From assembly GCF_000152885.1 (NCBI RefSeq), contig NZ_CH672405.1, forward strand, positions 162,658 to 226,657: a stretch of DNA of 64,000 nt. The letters are read 5' to 3'. Shown here one piece after another: positions 54,643-64,000 of the stretch (position 1 is the stretch's first letter; every line of letters starts with the position of its first letter). The stretch is from Idiomarina baltica OS145. Lineage in GTDB: Bacteria; Pseudomonadota; Gammaproteobacteria; Enterobacterales; Alteromonadaceae. The notes under the pieces are model-generated. The model had not been told where the DNA came from and ran no database searches. It saw nothing but the letters and a program-made list of their open reading frames with translations. Both the position numbers and the translations under genes were made by a program.

Positions 54643-55503
54643 ATGAGCCAAGTATTGGATAACCTCCTTGATTTACTTCGCTTGGAAACAATTGAACAAG
54701 GTTTATACCGTGGAAACAGTCAAGATCTGGGCTTTGGCGCGGTATTTGGTGGTCAAGTGATCGGTCAAGCCTTATCAGCGGCTAAAGAAACTTTACCTCC
54801 TGAACGTCTTTGTCATTCATTTCACAGCTACTTCTTGCGCCCGGGCGATGCAAAGAAACCTATCGTTTATGATGTCGAGGTTATTCGCGACGGCAACAGT
54901 GTTTCCACTCGTCGGGTTAAAGCGATTCAACACGGCAAAGCAATTTTTTACATGACAGCATCGTTCCAACAACATGAAGAGGGCTTTGAGCACCAAGACG
55001 CTATGCCTGATGTTCCCGGTCCTGAAGGGTTAGTCTCGGACATTGATATTTATCGTGAACACGAAGAACTGATCCCTGCACCGCTGCGTAACAAATTCAT
55101 CAGCGAAAAGCCCATCGAAATGCGCTTTGTTACCTCATACAATCCATTTAAACCCGAAAAAGACGAGCCGAAACGTTACGTTTGGCTACGCGCTAATGGC
55201 GCCATGCCTGATGACCCTCGCGTGCACAAATACTTACTCGCCTACGCTTCGGACTTTAACTTTTTGCCCACCGCATTACAGCCACACGGTAAGAGTTTCG
55301 CCCAACCCAAAATGCAGGTCGCGACCATCGACCATGCGATGTGGTTTCATCGTGATTTTCGCATGGATGATTGGCTACTGTATGCGATTGACAGTCCTTC
55401 TGCGAGTGGTGCACGCGGCTTAGTTCGCGGTCAACTATTTAACCGTGAAGGCACCTTAGTTGCATCGACAATACAAGAGGGCATGATCCGCGACCGCAGC
55501 TAA
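54643..55503 (+). CDS. tesB: Acyl-CoA thioesterase II
   Basis: 286 residues, two hotdog domains in one chain. Start [20 protein letters not shown] is typical; [31 protein letters not shown] and, in the second domain, [11 protein letters not shown]-like [17 protein letters not shown] follow. Catalytic Asp in the second domain (ATIDHAM), and Thr/Gln in [16 protein letters not shown] and TIQEGMIR. It hydrolyses medium- and long-chain acyl-CoA. AAAGGAAA lies before the ATG. The 260-nt gap upstream to acnA is AT-rich and no operator was recognised. Confidence 0.95.
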   Translation: MSQVLDNLLDLLRLETIEQGLYRGNSQDLGFGAVFGGQVIGQALSAAKETLPPERLCHSFHSYFLRPGDAKKPIVYDVEVIRDGNSVSTRRVKAIQHGKAIFYMTASFQQHEEGFEHQDAMPDVPGPEGLVSDIDIYREHEELIPAPLRNKFISEKPIEMRFVTSYNPFKPEKDEPKRYVWLRANGAMPDDPRVHKYLLAYASDFNFLPTALQPHGKSFAQPKMQVATIDHAMWFHRDFRMDDWLLYAIDSPSASGARGLVRGQLFNREGTLVASTIQEGMIRDRS

Positions 55504-55522
55504 CCACGCTAATCTTTAGACA

Positions 55523-55553
55523 CAAAAAAGCCGGCTTAACAGCCGGCTTCTTA
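55523..55553. terminator. Bidirectional rho-independent terminator
   Basis: AAAAAAGCCGGCT-taac-AGCCGGCTTCTTAATT between converging tesB and the nucleoside transporter gene. The T-run is stronger on the minus strand (TTTTTTGTG). Confidence 0.85.
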
Positions 55554-55571
55554 ATTCGTGTCAATTACATG

Positions 55572-56780
55572 CTAGCTTAGTCCAATAAAGAAGCCTGCAA
55601 TGGCTGCACTCATCATATTAGCGAGCGTTGCCGCCAATAAAGCGCGCATACCTAATCGTGCGATATCGTGACGTCGACTCGGAGCCATACCACCGAGACC
55701 ACCAAGCAAAATAGCAATCGATGAGAAATTAGCAAAACCGCACAGAACAAAGGTAATGATAACTTGCGAATGCTCACTCAACTGATCTTTGTAATTAACG
55801 AAATCAAGGTAAGCAACAAATTCATTGATCACCAGCTTTTGTCCGATAAAACTACCGGCCAGCTGTGCTTCATCCCAGCTCACGCCTAAAACATAGGCGA
55901 CTGGCTGAAATACATAACCAAATATTTCTTGTAAAGTCAGCTCGGGATAACCAAACCAGCCACCGACCCAGCCAAATATACCGTTTACCAGTGCAATTAG
56001 TGCCACAAACGCCAGCAACATAGCCCCGACGTTCATCGCTAGTTGTAGACCGCTTGAAGCTCCTGTTGCCGCCGCATCAATCACGTTAGCCGATTGATCA
56101 TCAACCTCGACTTCGGTCAGGTCATTGCGTGGTTTTTCCGTTTCCGGAATCATCATCTTGGCCATTAAAAAACCGGCGGGAGCAGCCATAAAGCTCGCAG
56201 CAATCAAATACTTCAGCTCTACCCCCACACCGGCATAACCCGCTAATACAGAACCCGATACAGAAGACATGCCCCCGACCATCACAGCAAATAACTCTGA
56301 ACGCGTCATCGTACCGATAAATGGCCGCACCATCATCGGCGCTTCAGTCTGGCCAACAAAAATATTTGCTGCAGCAGACATCGATTCGGGACGGCTGGTA
56401 TTAAGCAAGCGTTGCAACCCGCCGCCTAAAATTTTAATAACCCACTTCATAATGCCTAAATAGTAAAGCACCGAAATAAGCGATGAGAAGAAAACAATGA
56501 CACTCAATACTTGAATCGCGAAAACAAAACCAAAGTCTTCACTGGCAAGCGAGCCAAATAGAAAGTTAATGCCCGCTCCAGTGTAGCCAATCACTGTCGA
56601 AACGCCTTGGGCAAAGCCAAATAACATTTCTCGTCCGACCGGTACATACAGTACAAAACAAGCAAGTAAAAGTTGAATCGAAAATGCGCCAATAACCGTG
56701 CGCCAGCGAATGGCTCTGCGGTTAGTGGACAATAAGAAAGCAACGAAGAAAATAACGGCAATGCCAAGTAAACTATTCAT
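55572..56780 (-). CDS. Concentrative nucleoside transporter (NupC/CNT family)
   Basis: 402 residues with about ten hydrophobic segments. CNT marks are [16 protein letters not shown] and [20 protein letters not shown], which form the nucleoside- and sodium/proton-binding site, and [22 protein letters not shown]. It imports nucleosides. The following uridine-kinase gene is upstream in the same direction (13-nt gap), so the pair takes up and phosphorylates uridine or cytidine, and the secreted nuclease at 41-43 kb could supply nucleosides. Confidence 0.93.
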   Translation of the reverse strand: MNSLLGIAVIFFVAFLLSTNRRAIRWRTVIGAFSIQLLLACFVLYVPVGREMLFGFAQGVSTVIGYTGAGINFLFGSLASEDFGFVFAIQVLSVIVFFSSLISVLYYLGIMKWVIKILGGGLQRLLNTSRPESMSAAANIFVGQTEAPMMVRPFIGTMTRSELFAVMVGGMSSVSGSVLAGYAGVGVELKYLIAASFMAAPAGFLMAKMMIPETEKPRNDLTEVEVDDQSANVIDAAATGASSGLQLAMNVGAMLLAFVALIALVNGIFGWVGGWFGYPELTLQEIFGYVFQPVAYVLGVSWDEAQLAGSFIGQKLVINEFVAYLDFVNYKDQLSEHSQVIITFVLCGFANFSSIAILLGGLGGMAPSRRHDIARLGMRALLAATLANMMSAAIAGFFIGLS

Positions 56781-56793
56781 AAAGGACCGTGAG

Positions 56794-57426
56794 TTATTCA
56801 GCCAGCAGCTGGCGTATTTTTGTTTTTATTATATCAATCGCAATTTCGTTTCGCCCGCCTCGGGTTACTACGAGATCAGCATACTGCTTGGAAGGAAATA
56901 TATGGTCGAAGAAGGCTGGACGAACATATTTTTCATATTGTTCTGTGACCGATTGCAAATTGCGACCACGCTCTTCGATATCGCGCTTAATACGGCGCAG
57001 TAAGCAAATATCAAGAGGCGTATCCATGAATACCGAGATATCGAACTCTTCTCTTAAAGAAGGATCTGTCAGGAGTAAAATGCCCTCAACCATAATGACT
57101 TTCGCCGGGGCTACAGGAATACTCTCAGGCAGTCGCGTGTGAGTGGTATGACTATATTGCGGCATTTCGACGGCTTTGCCATCACGCAGATCGCGAATAT
57201 GCTGCTTTAGTAAGTCATGTTCAAATGCAGACGGTTGATCATAGTTCGTCAACACGCGCTGCTCCATCGTCATGTGGCTTTGGTCTCTGTAGTATGCATC
57301 TTCGGCTAAAATCGCAATGCCGTCACTACCTAACTCTGCAACCAGTTCCTGATAAACTGTCGATGCAAAAAGACTCTTACCCGAGGCCGATGCCCCCGCA
57401 ATAGCAATAACTGTCGTTTTACTCAC
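56794..57426 (-). CDS. udk: Uridine/cytidine kinase
   Basis: 210 residues from GTG at 57426, close to E. coli Udk (213). The longer frame to 57513 would add 29 residues not seen in homologues. P-loop [11 protein letters not shown] at about 10-20, [14 protein letters not shown] (nucleoside-binding), and [22 protein letters not shown] in the lid region. Transfers phosphate to uridine or cytidine. In an operon with the CNT transporter. Confidence 0.93.
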   Translation of the reverse strand: MSKTTVIAIAGASASGKSLFASTVYQELVAELGSDGIAILAEDAYYRDQSHMTMEQRVLTNYDQPSAFEHDLLKQHIRDLRDGKAVEMPQYSHTTHTRLPESIPVAPAKVIMVEGILLLTDPSLREEFDISVFMDTPLDICLLRRIKRDIEERGRNLQSVTEQYEKYVRPAFFDHIFPSKQYADLVVTRGGRNEIAIDIIKTKIRQLLAE

Positions 57427-57615
57427 AACCCTGTCATTTCCTTGTAACCTCTCTGACCGCGCGCAATTATCCTTGATTCCACCGCTAATTAAAACCCTTG
57501 CATTAAAATCCATCTTGTCTAATTTAGTTACAATTTTTAAACATCTAAAGCTACATAGTTCATTTAACGCTGTTTAATATAGTGATGTAACATACAACAA
57601 TTAGGATGACACAAC

Positions 57616-60393
57616 ATGAAAATGGTAAAAACGCTCACGGCGATGGCCGTTGCATCCGTATTGCTGGGGGGCTGTCAAGCGACCTCTGCTGAACGTGAAA
57701 ACACACAAACAGTTGCTGTACAACAGCAAAACCTACCTCAAGTTGATATCAATTACGAGACATTTACGCTCGATAATGGTTTAACCGTTGTCGTTCATGA
57801 AGACCGAAAAGCCCCGATCGTTGCTGTCAACGTATGGTATTCCGTCGGCTCGAAAGACGAAAAAGTAGGCAAGACGGGTTTTGCTCATCTGTTTGAGCAC
57901 TTAATGTTCAACGGTTCTGAAAACTATGATGACGAGTATTTCGGTCCGTTTGAACGTGCTGGCGCGACCGAGATGAACGGCACCACCAATAACGATCGCA
58001 CTAACTATTTTGAGAATGTACCGACCCCAGCCTTAGATATGGCACTGTGGATGGAATCCGATCGCATGGGTCACCTACTCGGCGCTATTACACAGGATAA
58101 GCTAGATGAGCAGCGCGGTGTGGTGCAGAACGAAAAACGCCAAGGTGAAGCACAACCTTATGGTCGGGTTTGGGGCTATTTGGCTGAACAAACCTTTCCA
58201 GAAGGCCACCCTTATTCATGGTCTGTCATTGGCTCTATGGAAGATTTGAATGCAGCAAGCTTGGATGACGTCCACCAGTGGTTTAAAGATTACTACGGCG
58301 CAGCCAATGCGGTTGTTGTATTAGCGGGTGATATCGATGTCGAGACCGCTAAAGCAAAAATGCAAAAATACTTTGGTGACATTGCACCGGGTAAAGCGAT
58401 TAAGAAGACGGAGCAATGGATAGCTAAACGTGATGAAAGCAAACGCGCTGTGATGGAGGATAACGTCCCGTCATCACGTATTTACAAGGTGTGGAACACC
58501 CCACCGATGGGAACAGAAGACTCTGAATACCTATCACTACTTTCAGATATCCTTGCCGGCGGTAAAAACTCACGTTTGTATCAACGCCTCGTTTATGATG
58601 AGCAGATCGCGACCAGTGTATCTAGCTTCCAATATGCGCGTGACGTTGCAGGCCAATTTATGGTGATTGCAGACGCCAAGCAAGGTGTTGAGCTTGAACG
58701 CATCGAAAGCATCATTAACGAAGAGTTGAACAAGCTACTCGCCGATGGACCGACTCAAGAGGAACTTAATCGCACACGCTTTTCAACCATGGCATCTTTC
58801 GTTCGCCAAGCTGAGAAAGTGGGTGGTTTTGGCGGTAAGTCCGATATCCTTGCGTCAGGCGCAGTGTATCACGGCAATCCTGGCTTTTACGCCCAAGAAA
58901 TGGACTGGGTTGAGAGTGCCTCGACGGCGGATCTCAAAACCACAGCTAATAAATGGTTAAGCAGCGGTGACTTTACCCTATTTGTGGAGCCACAACCTGA
59001 CTATACTGCTGGCGAGAGCATGAGTGATCGCAGTCAGTTACCGGATGTGGGTGACCTACCACAACTTGAACTACCTGAGCTTCAGCAATTCACTTTATCA
59101 AATGGGCTTGAAGTCTACTTAACCGAGCGCCACGACACACCAACCGTAGAGCTTTCTTTGAGCTTTGATGCCGGTTATGCCGCGGATGCAGGTAAAAAGT
59201 CGGGTACCGCGAGCTTTGCGATGGATATGCTCAACGAAGGCACTGAAAACTACTCATCGATGGAGCTTGCCGCGCGTCTAGAGAGTTTAGGTACGCAATT
59301 ATCAACACGTGCGGGGTTAGATACGTCAACCATTTCGCTAGATACACTCACCGTTAATTTGGGCGAGAGCCTGAACCTCATGGATGAGGTATTACAACGC
59401 CCAACCTTTGCTGAGGATGAGATCGAGCGTAAACGTGCTAACTGGATCGAAAATATTCGCAAGGAACAGGCGCGTCCACAATCGCAAGCGCTACGCGTTT
59501 TACCAGGCTTAATGTTCGACGAAAACCATGCATATAGTCAGCCGCTAACGGGGTCAGGCACGATTGACTCAATTAAAGCGTTAACGCGCGACGATTTAGT
59601 GTCATACGTAGATGCTTGGTTACGTCCAGACAATGCAAAATTGGTTATCGTTGGCGATACCACTGAGGCTGAAATCAAGCCTTTGCTTGAGAAGGCATTC
59701 AGCGAGTGGCAAGCACCGACAACCGCGGTACCGACTAAGCAACTTGATACGCCAGCGCCTCGCTCAGAATCGCGTGTATTCTTGATTGATCAGCCAGGTA
59801 CACCACAGTCGTTGATTATTGCCGGTCAGTTAGCGCCTTCTGGCACAACTGCGAAGGCTGATTTAATTGATGTGACCAATACTATTTTAGGTGGTTCATT
59901 CACCAGCCGTCTTAATATGAACCTGCGTGAAGACAAAGGTTGGTCTTATGGTGCTCGTTCAATCTGGTTAGACTCTGAGGGCCCTGGTTTGTTAATCGCA
60001 TTAGCACCTGTGCAAATAGATAAAACAACCGAATCGATTGAGGAGATCCTCAAAGAGTACAATCAGTACGAAGGTGATAAACCGGCCACTGAAGATGAAC
60101 TCAAGAAAGTGATTGCTAATAAAACGGCTAAGCTTCCTGGCGCGTATGAAACAAAAAGTGCGTTAATGAGTGCGCTCACCGAAACCTTGAACAAAGGTAA
60201 AACGATTGAGTATTTAGAAGCTTACCCAAGCCGAGTTTCGGCCATCACGCTTGACCAAGTTCAGAGCGAAGCGAAGGATTTACTGCGCCCTGACGCATTA
60301 ACATGGGTTATCGTAGGCGATCTCGATGTTATCGAAGATAAGGTTCGTGAAATGAACTTAGGCGAAGTCACCATTTTGAAAGAAACAAAATAA
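57616..60393 (+). CDS. M16 family zinc peptidase, lipoprotein
   Basis: 925 residues. Lipoprotein signal with lipobox LLGGC at about 17-21. First M16 core has the inverted zinc motif in HLFEHLMFNGS (HxxEH) and the downstream zinc Glu in the block GVVQNEKRQGEAQPYGR; a second M16 half begins near 490 (FTLSNGLEVYL) and lacks HxxEH, as in non-catalytic halves. M16C/pitrilysin-like chambers degrade peptides; as an outer- or inner-membrane lipoprotein facing the periplasm it likely cleaves imported or misfolded peptides. Monocistronic, followed by a terminator. Confidence 0.92.
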   Translation: MKMVKTLTAMAVASVLLGGCQATSAERENTQTVAVQQQNLPQVDINYETFTLDNGLTVVVHEDRKAPIVAVNVWYSVGSKDEKVGKTGFAHLFEHLMFNGSENYDDEYFGPFERAGATEMNGTTNNDRTNYFENVPTPALDMALWMESDRMGHLLGAITQDKLDEQRGVVQNEKRQGEAQPYGRVWGYLAEQTFPEGHPYSWSVIGSMEDLNAASLDDVHQWFKDYYGAANAVVVLAGDIDVETAKAKMQKYFGDIAPGKAIKKTEQWIAKRDESKRAVMEDNVPSSRIYKVWNTPPMGTEDSEYLSLLSDILAGGKNSRLYQRLVYDEQIATSVSSFQYARDVAGQFMVIADAKQGVELERIESIINEELNKLLADGPTQEELNRTRFSTMASFVRQAEKVGGFGGKSDILASGAVYHGNPGFYAQEMDWVESASTADLKTTANKWLSSGDFTLFVEPQPDYTAGESMSDRSQLPDVGDLPQLELPELQQFTLSNGLEVYLTERHDTPTVELSLSFDAGYAADAGKKSGTASFAMDMLNEGTENYSSMELAARLESLGTQLSTRAGLDTSTISLDTLTVNLGESLNLMDEVLQRPTFAEDEIERKRANWIENIRKEQARPQSQALRVLPGLMFDENHAYSQPLTGSGTIDSIKALTRDDLVSYVDAWLRPDNAKLVIVGDTTEAEIKPLLEKAFSEWQAPTTAVPTKQLDTPAPRSESRVFLIDQPGTPQSLIIAGQLAPSGTTAKADLIDVTNTILGGSFTSRLNMNLREDKGWSYGARSIWLDSEGPGLLIALAPVQIDKTTESIEEILKEYNQYEGDKPATEDELKKVIANKTAKLPGAYETKSALMSALTETLNKGKTIEYLEAYPSRVSAITLDQVQSEAKDLLRPDALTWVIVGDLDVIEDKVREMNLGEVTILKETK

Positions 60394-60409
60394 CGACTGC
60401 GTTAACCTT

Positions 60410-60439
60410 AAAAAGGGCTGCGAATGCAGCCCTTTTTTA
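60410..60439. terminator. Bidirectional rho-independent terminator
   Basis: AAAAAGGGCTGC-gaat-GCAGCCCTTTTTT between converging M16 peptidase and DUF3429 genes. Confidence 0.92.
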
Positions 60440-60447
60440 TATCCGTA

Positions 60448-60903
60448 CTAAATAATATGATTTCCTAATACGAGAATCTGACAAACAATGACTCCCACAG
60501 TCAGCATTAAACGCATAGGATAATACCTTGACTGGCTGGTCATGGTTGTTCCACGCGCCAGCTTGCGCTCAAAAAATAGTACTAAAGCGAAGCCCACGAT
60601 TTGCAGTAACAGCGACCAAAATATTGTGTTGAGCAATAAGGTTAGCCAAGCGAGTAAAGCAAAAACATTGCTTGTAATTATTAACCCTTGGGTTGATTCA
60701 GTGTCCGCTCGATGAAGCGCCCGCCCCCATAATATGCCGGATAAAAAACTCAATATAACCGCCCCATAAGAAACCAACGCAGGTAATGGGTTACCAATCA
60801 AAGGCAATTCGATCGCCATCAAACTTGATAATGATAACCCGAGAAACGGAAGCAAACCGCCGAAGCCGAGTAGATAGATCCATTTTGTTTTTACTGATGT
60901 CAT
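60448..60903 (-). CDS. DUF3429 membrane protein
   Basis: 151 residues from the ATG at 60903 (an ATG 4 codons earlier is possible). About five hydrophobic segments; the N-terminal LLGFGGLLPFLGLSL, SYGAVILSFLSGILWGRAL and the later LLLQIVGFALVLFFERKL match the DUF3429 family of small inner-membrane proteins, function unknown. In marine gammaproteobacteria it is often near photolyase or pigment-related genes, but I can only see that it is divergent from the photolyase pair here, with a 68-nt gap. Confidence 0.75.
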   Translation of the reverse strand: MTSVKTKWIYLLGFGGLLPFLGLSLSSLMAIELPLIGNPLPALVSYGAVILSFLSGILWGRALHRADTESTQGLIITSNVFALLAWLTLLLNTIFWSLLLQIVGFALVLFFERKLARGTTMTSQSRYYPMRLMLTVGVIVCQILVLGNHII

Positions 60904-60971
60904 GATCACGTCCAATTTATTGTTTTTTTCGTATACCCAAAGTACGTCATATCATATGTAAAGTTCAATTC

Positions 60972-62297
60972 ATGGAAGCAAAACATCAAACAGGATTAGT
61001 CTGGTTTAACCTCGATCTGCGACTCATTGATAACTTAACCCTGATCCGTGCTGCAGAACAGTGCCAACAGTTGGTATGTTGTTTCGTCATTGATGAGAGC
61101 TGGTTTAAAGGAAACCGATATGGCCTCAACGGCATCAGTCAACCGCGTTGGCGGTATATACAACAGGCGATCGCTGACTTAGCCGCCTCGTTACAGCAAC
61201 ACGGTCAACAACTGATTATTCGTAAAGGCCAGCCGACAACCGAAATATCAACGCTCATCAGCACCTTAGAAGTCGATGCGGTTTATTGTAGCGATGACCC
61301 AGGCGTATACGAGCGGCGCCGCTGGGATACTTTAGTAAAGCGTTTCCCCTACATTACTTTTGAGCGCGTAAGTAACCACACACTGTTAACCGAGCGCGAG
61401 CTCGATTTCCCATTAGAGGAATTACCGGCAACCTATTCCGCGTTTCGCAAGCGCTTTGAGCCGCTCGCCGAGACCTTTCCCAGCGGCCAAGCACTATCAC
61501 AATTAAAAGCTTTACCGCCAATGCCCCGACGTACCATCGCTTCAGAGCACACACCATTTGTCGAACCCAGCGGCTACTTACAAGGTGGGGAACTCGCCGC
61601 GCACGAACACCTAACCCAATACTTCAAGTCTTCAGCGCCGAGTCATTATAAGGAAACGCGCAACGCGCTTGATAATTTCGCGGACTCAACCAAACTCTCC
61701 GCGGCATTAGCCCTTGGCAATATATCACCTCGTCAGGTCATTGATGCCTTAAGAAACTACGAAGCGACCCAAGGTGCCAATGAATCCACCTATTGGATTG
61801 TCTTCGAGCTTATGTGGCGTGAGTATTTCCATTGGTATTTGCGTCGTTTCCAGGAAAAAGTCTTTAAATTCGGTGGTATTCAAGACAAAAAACCCACCAC
61901 TAGCTTTTACTCACAACGGTTTGCTGCTTGGTGTCAAGGCAAAACCCCGTACCCAATCGTAAATGCCTGCATGCACCAGCTTAACCAAACAGGTTACATG
62001 TCGAACAGAGGACGCCAATTGGTCGCAAGCTGTCTTATTCATGAGCTACAGCTAGATTGGCGTTACGGCGCGGCTTATTTTGAACAACAGCTAATCGATT
62101 ACGATGTGGCTTCAAACTGGGGCAACTGGCAATACCTAGCAGGCGTAGGCGCTGATCCCCGAGGCTCAAGGCGCTTTAACCTCGATAAGCAAACGCAAAC
62201 CTACGATCCCAACGGTGAGTTTATTAAGCGCTGGCATGGCGAGCAAGCTGTCTCAAAAATCGACTTCACCGATGCGGCGGACTGGCCTCTAAGCTGA
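60972..62297 (+). CDS. Cryptochrome DASH
   Basis: 441 residues of the photolyase/cryptochrome family. N-terminal Rossmann domain (GLVWFNLDLRLIDN) for the antenna pigment and C-terminal FAD domain. The CRY-DASH signatures TGYMSNRGRQLVASCL, DYDVASNWGNWQYLAGVGAD and PRGSRRFNLDKQ are present, including the Asn facing the flavin and the Trp residues of the electron-transfer chain. CRY-DASH proteins repair cyclobutane pyrimidine dimers mainly in single-stranded DNA. The stop overlaps the start of the next photolyase gene by 1 nt (TGATG). Confidence 0.93.
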   Translation: MEAKHQTGLVWFNLDLRLIDNLTLIRAAEQCQQLVCCFVIDESWFKGNRYGLNGISQPRWRYIQQAIADLAASLQQHGQQLIIRKGQPTTEISTLISTLEVDAVYCSDDPGVYERRRWDTLVKRFPYITFERVSNHTLLTERELDFPLEELPATYSAFRKRFEPLAETFPSGQALSQLKALPPMPRRTIASEHTPFVEPSGYLQGGELAAHEHLTQYFKSSAPSHYKETRNALDNFADSTKLSAALALGNISPRQVIDALRNYEATQGANESTYWIVFELMWREYFHWYLRRFQEKVFKFGGIQDKKPTTSFYSQRFAAWCQGKTPYPIVNACMHQLNQTGYMSNRGRQLVASCLIHELQLDWRYGAAYFEQQLIDYDVASNWGNWQYLAGVGADPRGSRRFNLDKQTQTYDPNGEFIKRWHGEQAVSKIDFTDAADWPLS

Positions 62298-63748
62298 TGG
62301 CAATAAACGTTGTTTGGTTTAAAAGGGACCTCAGGCTAAGCGATCATGAACCGCTCAAAGCCGCTATTTCAACCGGGCGCCCCACGCTACTCTGGTTTAA
62401 TTTTGAACCTTGGTTAGTGAATGACCCGCACTACGATGAGCGCCATTGGCGCTTTATCGTCGAATCAATTCGTGACATTAATCGCAAGCTAAAAGCATAC
62501 AATACTCAAATTTACGTCACCTATGGCGATACGGTTGAACAACTTCAAATTTGGCATCAACAGTTTTCTATCGAAAGCCTTTATAGTCATCAGGAAGTTG
62601 GTCTACTAAATACATTCGACCGCGACAAACAGGTCGCCAGCTGGTGTCGCCAGCACCACGTAAATTGGTTCGAATCTCCTACTGGGGCTGTGCAGCGAGG
62701 TCTTAATAGCCGCCAACAATGGCAAAAACATTGGTATGAGACCATGAAAGCGCCACTGGCAACACCTGACCTTGCGCGCATTCAGCCAGTTAAAGCAGTG
62801 AGTGTTGACTATCGCACGCTACCTAAATCTTGGTTCGAACGTCGTCCGTCGTTTCAATACGGAGGCCCCGCCGCAGCGTGGGCTACTTTAAACAGCTTTC
62901 TTGAGCAACGCGGCCGAGCTTATCATTACAGTATTTCTCAACCCATTCGCGCCCAGCACCACTGTAGCCGTTTATCCCCCTATTTAGCATGGGGTAATCT
63001 CAGCTTACGCGAATGTTATCAAGCGACTGTCGATAAGCGCCGTGAAACAGGATGGAAACGGCCACTCAATGCGTTCTTATCGCGCCTCCACTGGCACTGT
63101 CATTTCATTCAAAAATTCGAATCCGAAACGGCGATGCAACATGCACCGCTTAACCGCGCCTACGAAAACTATCCTTACCGCTCGGATACCCAGGTCGAGC
63201 AACACCTTAAGGCTTGGCAACAAGGAAAAACGGGCTACCCCATGGTCGATGCGGCAATGCGCTGCCTGCTCCAAACCGGCTATATTAATTTTCGCATGCG
63301 CGCGCTGTTAGTGAGCTTTTTATGTCACTATCTTCATATTCACTGGCAGTATGCAACAACTCACCTTGCCGCGCTGTTTCTGGATTTCGAGCCTGGTATA
63401 CATTATCCACAGATTCAGATGCAAGCCGGTATCATCGGCACCAACACCATACGAATGTACAACCCCGAAAAACAGGCGATAGAAAAGGATCCGACCGGGG
63501 CATACATTGATCAATGGGTGCCAGAGCTTGCCGAACTACCACTTGAGATCAAACATGCGCCGTATCGTATAACGCCGATGGAAGCACAGATGTACGGGTT
63601 TAAATTAGGTGAGGATTATCCTTCGCCGATCGTCGACGTTGACGACTATCGCCCGATCGCACGCGATACACTGTATCGCATCAAAAAAAGTGTCGCGGGA
63701 ACAAAAGAAGCACAGCGCATTTTAAAACGACACGTCGTATCGCGTTAG
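62297..63748 (+). CDS. Photolyase/cryptochrome-family protein lacking part of the Trp chain
   Basis: 483 residues. N terminus VVWFKRDLRLSDHEPL is typical of the photolyase antenna domain; FAD domain shows RLSPYLAWGNLSLRE, LHWHCHFIQKFE, GYPMVDAAMRCLLQTGYI and IRMYNPEKQ. In the flavin-binding helix, where class I photolyases have NNGGWQWAASTG, this protein has IHYPQIQMQAGIIG (368-381), so the flavin-facing Asn and the proximal Trp (E. coli Trp382) are absent; the Trp equivalent to 359 is kept (Trp350). It is a separate subfamily, function unproven. Starts on the last base of the CRY-DASH stop. Confidence 0.85.
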   Translation: MAINVVWFKRDLRLSDHEPLKAAISTGRPTLLWFNFEPWLVNDPHYDERHWRFIVESIRDINRKLKAYNTQIYVTYGDTVEQLQIWHQQFSIESLYSHQEVGLLNTFDRDKQVASWCRQHHVNWFESPTGAVQRGLNSRQQWQKHWYETMKAPLATPDLARIQPVKAVSVDYRTLPKSWFERRPSFQYGGPAAAWATLNSFLEQRGRAYHYSISQPIRAQHHCSRLSPYLAWGNLSLRECYQATVDKRRETGWKRPLNAFLSRLHWHCHFIQKFESETAMQHAPLNRAYENYPYRSDTQVEQHLKAWQQGKTGYPMVDAAMRCLLQTGYINFRMRALLVSFLCHYLHIHWQYATTHLAALFLDFEPGIHYPQIQMQAGIIGTNTIRMYNPEKQAIEKDPTGAYIDQWVPELAELPLEIKHAPYRITPMEAQMYGFKLGEDYPSPIVDVDDYRPIARDTLYRIKKSVAGTKEAQRILKRHVVSR

Positions 63749-64000
63749 TTTAGTTTAATGATGTCTGGCGACGGCCGGCCAATATAGTAGCCTTGCAAAA
63801 ACTCGATTTGTTGTTCAGTCAAGTAGCCATTGACCTGCTCAGTTTCAACAAACTCAGCGACCATCGGTATTTTCAGCTCACGACATATACTAATCATACC
63901 ATTTAATATACTCGCGCTACTTGCATCCTCTAGAATGTTCTTAATAATACTGCCGTCGATCTTCAGGTAATCGGGCCTCAGTTGAATTAAGCGCGAAAAA
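63745..64000 (-). CDS. EAL-domain protein, C-terminal end only
   Basis: The last 84 codons of a minus-strand gene that continues past the window. LRPDYLKIDGSII is the EAL block with the catalytic Asp and Lys, VAEFVET contains the conserved Glu, and QGYYIGRPSP is the usual end of the domain. EAL domains hydrolyse c-di-GMP, but the EAL motif itself and other domains are outside the window, so activity cannot be judged. The stop abuts the photolyase stop with a 4-nt overlap. Confidence 0.85.
   Translation of the reverse strand, partial: FSRLIQLRPDYLKIDGSIIKNILEDASSASILNGMISICRELKIPMVAEFVETEQVNGYLTEQQIEFLQGYYIGRPSPDIIKLN

Noticed and set aside
1-64000. tRNA, rRNA, CRISPR arrays, insertion sequences, prophage or integrase genes
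   Set aside because: None of the expected motifs, repeats or gene families was found anywhere in the window by reading both strands.

Overview
The window is a 64 kb chromosomal segment of a marine gammaproteobacterium, most likely an Idiomarina-like member of the Alteromonadales. The basis is E. coli/Vibrio-like gene order in several blocks (ybfF-ybfE-fldA-fur; gltA/sdhCDAB/sucABCD; comEC-msbA-lpxK-ycaR-kdsB; lolCDE next to mfd; mfd-csiV as in Vibrio), protein sequences close to but distinct from enteric ones, and moderate GC. The genus call is inference. No tRNA, rRNA, CRISPR array, insertion sequence or prophage was found; almost the whole window is coding.

Layout. 1-2.8 kb: end of the ybfF esterase gene, a DUF2788 membrane protein, ybfE, flavodoxin fldA, fur and a saccharopine-dehydrogenase-like reductase. 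2.9-7.0 kb (minus strand): the 5-oxoprolinase genes pxpA-pxpB-pxpC followed by glnS. 7.0-8.3 kb: small membrane proteins of unknown role. 8.3-11.4 kb (minus): an acyl-CoA dehydrogenase / APH-fold kinase / short-chain reductase operon that resembles the 4-hydroxyacyl-CoA (Lva, ACAD10/11) chemistry and has a FadR-like operator in front of it, with a divergent lipoprotein hydrolase. 12.6-24.1 kb: the TCA block sucA-sucB and sucC-sucD, sdhCDAB, and the divergent gltA. Hairpins separate sdhB from sucA and sucB from sucC, and SucB carries two nearly identical lipoyl domains.

24.3-25.7 kb: a KamA-like radical SAM protein whose 5' end looks frameshifted. 25.7-36 kb: the envelope block kdsB, a Trm112-like protein, lpxK, msbA, comEC, a DUF2062 protein, lolE, lolD, lolC and a PilZ-like protein. 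36.2-45.2 kb: mfd, csiV, a MarR regulator coupled to a secreted ExeM-type nuclease, an unknown exported protein and a secreted MsrA-MsrB fusion.

45.2-50.4 kb (minus) is the most unusual region. It is a tight operon of an exported one-TM protein, a sodium:solute symporter, a 40-residue membrane peptide overlapping the symporter stop by 4 nt, a carbamoyltransferase that keeps the carbamoyl-phosphate site but has lost the aspartate-binding loop of ATCase, and an AsnB-type amidotransferase. I propose, as a hypothesis, a system for making and moving an N-carbamoylated amide such as a compatible solute.

50.5-64 kb: a truncated HPPK-like protein paired with a FolM-like pteridine reductase, aconitase acnA, tesB, a nucleoside transporter with uridine kinase, an M16 peptidase lipoprotein, a DUF3429 membrane protein, a 1-nt-overlapping pair of photolyase-family genes (a CRY-DASH and a second member lacking part of the usual Trp chain), and the end of an EAL-domain gene.
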